Made by a program: the position numbers and the translations under genes. DNA of 10,482 bases from QFOX01 sp044237845 (GTDB taxonomy: Bacteria > Pseudomonadota > Alphaproteobacteria > Rickettsiales > UBA3002), in assembly GCA_044237845.1 (NCBI GenBank), contig JBIIEL010000046.1, positions 1 to 10,482 on the forward strand, given 5' to 3'. Shown piece after piece: positions 6,561-10,482 of the stretch. Position 1 is the stretch's first letter; each line of letters opens with the position of its first letter. The notes under the pieces were generated by a model. That model saw only the letters and a program-made list of their open reading frames with translations. It did not search any database and had not been told where the DNA came from.

Positions 6561-6596
6561 CTGCCGTCTGATTTGAAGCAATTTTACGTTTTCGAA
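6561..6596 (+). repeat. Direct repeat 2, right copy (start side of the L,D-transpeptidase gene)
   Basis: This partner of 5953-5990 lies about 608 bp away and includes GATTTGAAGCAATTTTAC and a terminal TCGAA. It lies between the transpeptidase start and the tRNA-Ser 3' flank. Confidence 0.6.
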
Positions 6597-6655
6597 CCTA
6601 TCGAACCTTTGACTGAGATTCGAACTCCGAGGATTCATCCTCGGTTCGTTTCAAA
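6592..6655 (-). repeat. T-arm-like echoes and hairpin at the tRNA-Ser 3' flank
   Basis: Directly after the tRNA CCA on the minus strand is a hairpin, CCGAGGA/TCCTCGG with a 4-nt loop (plus strand about 6628-6643). It is followed by GAGTTCGAATCTC, which copies the T-arm of the adjacent tRNA (GAGAGTTCGAATCTC). Two tandem AGGTTCGA units follow (plus-strand TCGAACCT at 6592-6599 and 6601-6608). No T-run follows the hairpin. The pattern fits repeated partial duplication of a tRNA 3' end, as left by integrating elements. Confidence 0.45.
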
Positions 6656-6745
6656 TGGAGGAGGGGAAGAGATTCGAACTCTCGGTACGCGTTAACGTAC
6701 ACACACTTTCCAGGCGTGCGCCTTAAACCACTCGGCCACCCCTCC
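6656..6745 (-). tRNA. tRNA-Ser (anticodon GGA)
   Basis: A complete 90-nt class II tRNA with encoded CCA. The acceptor stem GGAGGGG/CCCCTCC is perfect, and the D-stem is GCC/GGC. The anticodon stem CACGC/GTGTG encloses loop CTGGAAA, giving anticodon GGA, which reads UCC and UCU serine codons. The long variable arm has stem GTACG/CGTAC, as serine tRNAs require. The T-arm is GAGAG-TTCGAAT-CTCTT. The discriminator base before CCA is T, whereas bacterial serine tRNAs usually have G there. The first 21 nt are repeated 120 bp upstream, and the 3' side borders an accessory segment. Confidence 0.97.
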
Positions 6746-6844
6746 ACATGGAATCACACGCCACCGGCGTGCGCGTTGACTCGGGTCTGCTGACCCTCGC
6801 CCTTCGGGCTGCTTCGCAGTCCAAAACGCCTACTGGCGTTTTGC
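6746..6844 (-). repeat. 99-bp palindromic insert upstream of tRNA-Ser
   Basis: These bases lie between two exact copies of the tRNA-Ser 5' end and are almost wholly hairpins. In plus-strand order they are CACGCC-ACC-GGCGTG (6757-6771), GGGTC-TGCT-GACCC (6783-6796), GCCC-TTC-GGGC (6799-6809), CTGC-TTC-GCAG (6809-6819) and CAAAACGCC-TACT-GGCGTTTTG (6822-6843). GACT (6778-6781) and AGTC (6818-6821) can enclose the middle three. On the minus strand the last one reads as a terminator-like hairpin with a TTTT arm. There is no coding capacity. It resembles a small non-autonomous palindromic element; I cannot name a family. Confidence 0.6.
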
Positions 6845-6865
6845 AAACCACTCGGCCACCCCTCC
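6845..6865 (-). pseudogene. Duplicated 5' fragment of tRNA-Ser (nt 1-21)
   Basis: This is an exact 21-nt copy of tRNA-Ser positions 1 to 21 (6725-6745), offset by exactly 120 bp. It begins at the mature 5' end and stops in the D-loop. It cannot make a tRNA. It lies directly after the best tRNA promoter candidate, so it probably marks where the gene originally began, before insertion or duplication moved the complete copy downstream. Confidence 0.8.
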
Positions 6866-6870
6866 GTCGC

Positions 6871-6887
6871 GCGGGTTTATAGCCCGC
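6871..6887 (-). promoter_or_regulatory. Likely -10 element for tRNA-Ser within an inverted repeat
   Basis: The minus strand reads TATAAA (6881-6876), 5 of 6 to the -10 consensus, framed by GCGGG/CCCGC arms (6871-6875 and 6883-6887). Transcription would start near 6869, a few bases before the duplicated tRNA 5' fragment. No good -35 lies at the usual spacing, so the assignment is tentative. Confidence 0.4.
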
Positions 6888-6964
6888 ACGCAATAAAAGT
6901 ACACGATTTTTTTGACGCGCGCAGGCGGATCGACTAGCGGTGAAGAAACTTGGGAGACACGCTC

Positions 6965-8338
6965 ATGACCGCCTATTTCACCCACACCGCCAAAAACGCC
7001 ACGCCGATTCACGCGCTCAGCGCTGCGGAGCTGGCGAAATTCATTGCCAAGCAACCGGCTAGTACGAAGGCGTGGGTGAAAACCCAGAGCTTCACCGCGC
7101 AACCTGGCACGGCGCTGCTGGTGCCCGCAACAAGTGGAGGCGTGGCGATGGTGCTCACCGGGGTGAATGACGCACCCAATATCTGGTCGCTTGCCCATCT
7201 GCCTGCGCTGCTGCCTTCGGGACCCTATAGCATCAGCGCGGCGTGGAAGCCCGCGGCGATCACTGATGCAGCACTGGGCTTCGCCCTCGCACAATATCAG
7301 TTCACGCGCTATAAAAAGCTGGAGCGCAAAATGCTGACGCTCGCGCTGCCGAAAACCGTTCCAATCGATTCCCTGAATAGGCAGGTGGATGCAATCCATC
7401 TGGTGCGCGACCTTATCAACACGCCTGCGAACGATATGGGCCCGGCGGATTTAGCGGCAGCGGCGCGCGCGGTGGCCAAACAAAGCGGTGCTACGTTCAA
7501 GGAAATCGTCGGCGATGCGCTACTCAAGCAAAACTACCCGGCCATTCACGCCGTCGGCCGTGCGGCAAGCCAGCCCCCTCGCCTCATCGAGCTGACGCAT
7601 GGCAAGAAATCCCACCCGCTGGTGGTGCTGGTCGGCAAGGGCGTGACGTTCGATACGGGTGGGCTAGACCTCAAACCCTATGCCAGCATGAAGCTGATGA
7701 AAAAAGATATGGGCGGCGCGGCACTGGTGCTTGGCCTCGCGCAGCTCATCATCGCGGCGAAGCTGCCCGTGCGCCTGCGCGTGCTGATTCCGGCTGTGGA
7801 AAACAGCATCGCTGGCAATGCGTTCCGCCCGCAGGATGTGGTGGCAACACGCAAAGGCCTCACCATCGAGATCGGCTCGACGGATGCGGAAGGGCGCGTC
7901 ATCCTCGCCGATGCGTTGACCGAGGGCGATGCGGATAAACCCGCGCTGATGATCGATGTGGCGACCCTCACCGGCGCGGCACGCACGGCGCTCGGGCCCG
8001 ATCTGCCCGCGCTTTATTCTAACCGCGATGAAGTGGCGCACGCCCTGCAAAGACTTAGCATGTCACGCAACGACCCGCTCTGGCATCTGCCGCTGTGGCA
8101 GCCCTATGCGAAGCATGTGAACAGCGCGATTGCGGATGTCACCAACACGCCGAACTTCGGTTTCGCGGGCAGCATCACCGCCGCGCTGTTTCTCGAGCGG
8201 TTTGTCTCGCCCACCACACCATGGGTGCATCTCGACAGTTATGCGTGGAACGCCGAAACCCAGCCCGGCCGCCCCGCAGGCGGCGAAGCGCTCGGCCTGC
8301 GCGCGTTGTTTGCGTATATTGAGAAGACCTTCGCTTAA
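6965..8338 (+). CDS. M17-family leucyl aminopeptidase
   Basis: This 457-residue cytoplasmic metallopeptidase removes N-terminal residues from peptides during protein turnover. The C-terminal catalytic domain is complete. Lys225, Asp230 and Asp248 (VGKGVTFDTGG, MKKDMGG), with Asp307 and Glu309 (STDAEGR), are the expected two-metal ligands; Lys237 and Arg311 are the catalytic pair. Spacing between these residues equals that in bovine lens aminopeptidase (K250, D255, K262, D273, D332, E334, R336). The usual NTDAEGR signature has Ser in place of Asn. The protein is somewhat shorter than the roughly 500 residues of PepA, in the N-terminal domain. The ATG at 6965 is chosen because GGGAG (6952-6956) sits 8 nt upstream; the in-frame TTG at 6950 would overlap it. 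A MarR gene follows 38 bp later, probably cotranscribed. Confidence 0.95.
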   Translation: MTAYFTHTAKNATPIHALSAAELAKFIAKQPASTKAWVKTQSFTAQPGTALLVPATSGGVAMVLTGVNDAPNIWSLAHLPALLPSGPYSISAAWKPAAITDAALGFALAQYQFTRYKKLERKMLTLALPKTVPIDSLNRQVDAIHLVRDLINTPANDMGPADLAAAARAVAKQSGATFKEIVGDALLKQNYPAIHAVGRAASQPPRLIELTHGKKSHPLVVLVGKGVTFDTGGLDLKPYASMKLMKKDMGGAALVLGLAQLIIAAKLPVRLRVLIPAVENSIAGNAFRPQDVVATRKGLTIEIGSTDAEGRVILADALTEGDADKPALMIDVATLTGAARTALGPDLPALYSNRDEVAHALQRLSMSRNDPLWHLPLWQPYAKHVNSAIADVTNTPNFGFAGSITAALFLERFVSPTTPWVHLDSYAWNAETQPGRPAGGEALGLRALFAYIEKTFA

Positions 8339-8376
8339 GCATTGCCAATCGCGGTGGTTCTGCTAATCCTCATTCC

Positions 8377-8751
8377 ATGACCGAAACGATAACAACGGCG
8401 GATGCGCTCAATCTTTGGCACCGGGTGGTGGCGAGTTCGCTGCGCGAGTTGCCACATGATCTGTCGCAGCGACAGATTGGCATTCTGCTGACGGTGTATA
8501 TGGCGCCGCCGCCGCACACGGTACGCAGCCTGGCCGAGCAGCTCAACATCTCGAAACCCGCCGTCTGCCGCGCGCTGGATGTGCTGTCCCATCTCGACTT
8601 CATTCGCCGCAAAAAGGATGAAGACGACCGCCGAAACGTAATGCTGCAAAGGACGGTCAACGGCTCGGTGTTCCTGCGTGATTTCGCCGACATCATCGTG
8701 CGCGAAAGCGCGGCTCCTGCCTCTGCCCCCACAGAAAATTCACATAACTAG
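8377..8751 (+). CDS. MarR-family transcriptional regulator
   Basis: This 124-residue protein is probably a dimeric DNA-binding repressor. Its winged helix spans about residues 47-95. The helix-turn-helix includes TVRSLAEQLNISKPAVCRALDVL, and the wing RKKDEDDRRNVML has the conserved Asp-Arg pair typical of MarR proteins. Flanking helices supply the dimer interface, and the last 15 residues are a low-complexity Ala/Pro/Ser tail. It is slightly short for the family (about 140-150 residues). The start at 8377 is the first usable one; no ribosome-binding site is visible before it, so translation may depend on coupling with the aminopeptidase gene that ends 38 bp upstream. Its ligand and targets cannot be told from sequence. 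Confidence 0.88.
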   Translation: MTETITTADALNLWHRVVASSLRELPHDLSQRQIGILLTVYMAPPPHTVRSLAEQLNISKPAVCRALDVLSHLDFIRRKKDEDDRRNVMLQRTVNGSVFLRDFADIIVRESAAPASAPTENSHN

Positions 8752-9052
8752 GAATTTTTTACCTAGCTGTTGATAATTCCGCTTGCAAAATCGATCCCGC
8801 ATGGTACATTAGCAATGTGGGCAGAATTTGCCCCAATGTACCTCTAAGAAGACCGTAAAAATACCAAAAAGACTATAAAAAACCACGCGCAAGCAACGTA
8901 ACACCAATCCCGAAAGGGCTGAACGTAGCATAAAGGCACCGCCCGAAGGCTACAGGCAGAGATTTCGGTCATTGAACGCTGTATCTTGGCCTTTGTATTG
9001 CTACGAGTTGTATCGCTGCACACAATGCTAAAGACTAAAGCACGGAGCATGT
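8752..9052 (+). other. 301-bp structured leader upstream of fliF
   Basis: No gene is visible here. Just after the MarR stop is a small CTAGG/CCTAG hairpin with an A/T-rich loop. At 8803-8842, GGTACATT pairs with AATGTACC around an inner GGGCA/TGCCC stem; alternatively ACATT (8806-8810) pairs with the nearer AATGT (8814-8818). After an A-rich stretch come CCC-GAAA-GGG (8909-8918), GTAGC/GCTAC (8925-8929 with 8949-8953) and two AACGTA copies (8895-8900, 8922-8927). An outer GACCG/CGGTC pair (8851-8855 with 8966-8970) can enclose these. This could be a regulatory leader or a separate small RNA; I cannot match it to a known class. Confidence 0.4.
8987..9002 (+). promoter_or_regulatory. Sigma54-like -24/-12 element before fliF
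   Basis: TGGC (8987-8990) and TTGC followed by T (8998-9002) place GG and GC exactly 10 nt apart, the fixed spacing of sigma54 promoters. The intervening ACG of the consensus is absent. A start near 9013 would give a leader of about 40 nt. Flagellar operons are often sigma54-dependent, which supports the reading. It lies downstream of the structured region, so a transcript from it would omit those hairpins. Confidence 0.45.
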
Positions 9053-10482
9053 ATGAACGTGATGGTACAATCCCTTAAAGATCTCAACCAGATCAAGCTG
9101 GTAGCCATGATTGGCACCGCCGTCGTGATGATCGGCTTTTTCGCTTACCTCTCCCTGCGCGTCGCTGCCCCCACCCTCTCCCCGCTCTATAGCAATGTGC
9201 CTGTCGCGGATGGCGCAAAAATCGTGCAAGAGCTTGAAACTCAGAACGTGCCCTATGAACTGCGCGCCAACGGCACCCAAATTCTGGTGCCTTCCGATCA
9301 GGTGGACCGCCTGCGCCTGAAGCTTGCACAGCAGGGTCTTCCGAGCCAAGGCTCGATCGTGGGCTACGAGATTTTCGATAAAGGCGAGACACTAGGCACC
9401 TCGAACTTCGTGCTAAGCCTCAATCAGGCCCGTGCTCTTGAGGGTGAAATCGCACGCACAATTGATAGTTTCGATGCCGTGGATCAAGCACGTGTCCACT
9501 TGGTAATGCCGCGCCGGGAACTTTTCTCGCGCGAGAGCGTTGAGCCGACCGCTTCCGTTGCCATCAAACTACGCGGGGCGGCAGCGCTCAGCAAAAACGA
9601 AATCGCCGCCATTCGCAACCTTGTTGCCACTGCCGTCCCAGGCCTAAAAGCACAACGCGTAACCGTGGTTGATAGTCGCGGGGTTCTGCTCGCCAAAGGC
9701 GGAGAGGAAGCCAATGACGCTTCGACTTTGAATGAGAACGCGCAAGATTTTCGTACAGAATATGAGCGCGCAAGCCGCGAGAATGTAGAACGCCTGATCG
9801 AACAATCGGTCGGCATGGGCAAAGTGAAAGCAGAAGTCCATGCAGATATCGACTTCAACCGCACCGTTAAAAATACCGAGAAATACGACCCTGAAGGCCA
9901 AGTCGCCCGCTCCGTGCAATCGGTGAGTGAAAATGAACAATCCACCGAGCAAAATGCAGCGAACAGCACGGTCAGCGTCGGCAACAGCCTGCCTGCCGCA
10001 CAAGCAGGTGCCGGAGCCCCAGGTAGCAACAACGCCAACAAAGCGCGCACGGAAGAAACCACCAATTTTGAGATCAACAAAGAGGTCACCAACTCCATCA
10101 AAGAAGCCGGCACGGTTCGCCGTATGACAGTCGCCGTGATGGTGGATGGCGTGTATACCCCAGATGCAGACGGCAAGAACCAATATGCCCCCCGCTCAGA
10201 AGAAGAGCTCAAGAAATTGGAGCTGCTTGTTAAAAGCGCTGTGGGCTTTGATGCAACGCGGGGCGATGAAATCAGCGTCGTTAACATGCAGTTCGCATCC
10301 GCAACGACAGATCTCTTCGATACAGACCCGATGGAATGGATCAAGAAAGACATGAATTCCATTATCCAAACGCTGGTGCTTGGCGGCGTAGCGATTCTTG
10401 CCATCCTCCTAGTCATCCGCCCACTGGTTGCCCGCGCGATCGAGTCGGCAGAACTGGCAAGCAAAGAAGATGCAATGGAACA
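9053..10482 (+). CDS. fliF: Flagellar MS-ring protein FliF (truncated by window end)
   Basis: The first 476 codons of fliF are present, of the usual 530-580. FliF forms the membrane-embedded MS ring, the base on which the flagellar switch, export gate and rod assemble. The first membrane helix lies near residues 16-35. The YscJ/FliF ring-building region follows (about 45-220, with YSNVPVADGAKIVQEL and GYEIFDKG). The long ring-collar region (about 225-430) contains DPEGQVARSVQSV and EETTNFEINKEV, and the second helix lies near 437-458. The cytoplasmic tail that binds FliG is beyond the window. GGAG (9044-9047) lies 5 nt before the ATG at 9053; the ATG at 9049 is out of frame. It probably heads a flagellar operon driven from the preceding leader. 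Confidence 0.96.
   Translation, partial: MNVMVQSLKDLNQIKLVAMIGTAVVMIGFFAYLSLRVAAPTLSPLYSNVPVADGAKIVQELETQNVPYELRANGTQILVPSDQVDRLRLKLAQQGLPSQGSIVGYEIFDKGETLGTSNFVLSLNQARALEGEIARTIDSFDAVDQARVHLVMPRRELFSRESVEPTASVAIKLRGAAALSKNEIAAIRNLVATAVPGLKAQRVTVVDSRGVLLAKGGEEANDASTLNENAQDFRTEYERASRENVERLIEQSVGMGKVKAEVHADIDFNRTVKNTEKYDPEGQVARSVQSVSENEQSTEQNAANSTVSVGNSLPAAQAGAGAPGSNNANKARTEETTNFEINKEVTNSIKEAGTVRRMTVAVMVDGVYTPDADGKNQYAPRSEEELKKLELLVKSAVGFDATRGDEISVVNMQFASATTDLFDTDPMEWIKKDMNSIIQTLVLGGVAILAILLVIRPLVARAIESAELASKEDAME

Noticed and set aside
5085..6660. Intact genomic island or prophage
   Set aside because: Composition, repeats and tRNA adjacency suggest past insertion, but there is no integrase, transposase or phage gene, so only relics can be claimed.
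6830..7399. 189-codon minus-strand open frame
   Set aside because: It spans the duplicated tRNA fragment, promoter region and aminopeptidase gene; an antisense artefact.
8880..8970. c-di-GMP-I riboswitch upstream of fliF
   Set aside because: An A-rich lead-in, CACGC and a GAAA-capped stem are present, but the conserved GCAAACC and GGGACGCAAAGC strings of that class are not, so I do not assign it.
9484..10464. 326-codon open frame on the minus strand
   Set aside because: It lies wholly opposite fliF, which has clear family motifs. The translation is Ser/Arg/Leu-rich with no recognisable domain, typical of an antisense shadow of a GC-biased gene.
1..10482. CRISPR array or defence system
   Set aside because: No regularly spaced repeats and no recognisable defence gene were found. 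The repeats present are pairs flanking single genes or hairpins.

Overview
The window reads as chromosomal DNA of a flagellated alphaproteobacterium. The grounds are a paired ntrY-ntrX two-component system whose NtrX lacks the sigma54-contact loop, a flagellar MS-ring gene (fliF), an M17 aminopeptidase followed by a MarR regulator, and moderately GC-rich coding sequence. The genus cannot be fixed from the sequence alone.

Layout. Positions 1-134 hold the tail of an unidentified gene. Positions 256-4022 hold ntrY (membrane histidine kinase) and ntrX (response regulator), split by an unusually long 203-bp gap that carries an 18-bp palindrome. ntrX ends at a strong bidirectional terminator shared with a convergent small membrane protein gene (DUF2061-like). 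That gene has an almost perfect Fur-type box over its promoter. Next, also on the minus strand, comes a beta-class carbonic anhydrase whose best promoter predicts a leaderless mRNA.

Positions about 5100-6655 form an AT-richer accessory segment with two minus-strand genes: an unrecognised four-helix membrane protein and a secreted YkuD-type L,D-transpeptidase. Each is bracketed by its own pair of imperfect direct repeats. The segment abuts the 3' end of a tRNA-Ser(GGA) gene, and T-arm-like echoes lie in and near it, as expected where elements have repeatedly inserted at a tRNA. No integrase or transposase is present. On the other side of the tRNA, its first 21 nt are repeated exactly 120 bp upstream, separated by a 99-bp run of nested hairpins. 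The likely tRNA promoter lies outside the upstream copy.

Positions 6965-8751 hold an M17 leucyl-aminopeptidase-family gene with all catalytic residues, then a MarR-family regulator. A 301-bp leader (8752-9052) contains mutually exclusive hairpins and a sigma54-like -24/-12 element before fliF, which runs off the window end.

How the parts relate: NtrYX senses redox or nitrogen state, or conditions at the cell envelope, and in several alphaproteobacteria affects the envelope, cell cycle and motility. No functional link to the other genes here is shown by sequence. I see no defence system, CRISPR array, intact mobile element or obvious new multi-gene system. The most unusual structures are the duplicated tRNA-Ser 5' end with its palindromic insert, and the repeat-bracketed accessory genes beside it.
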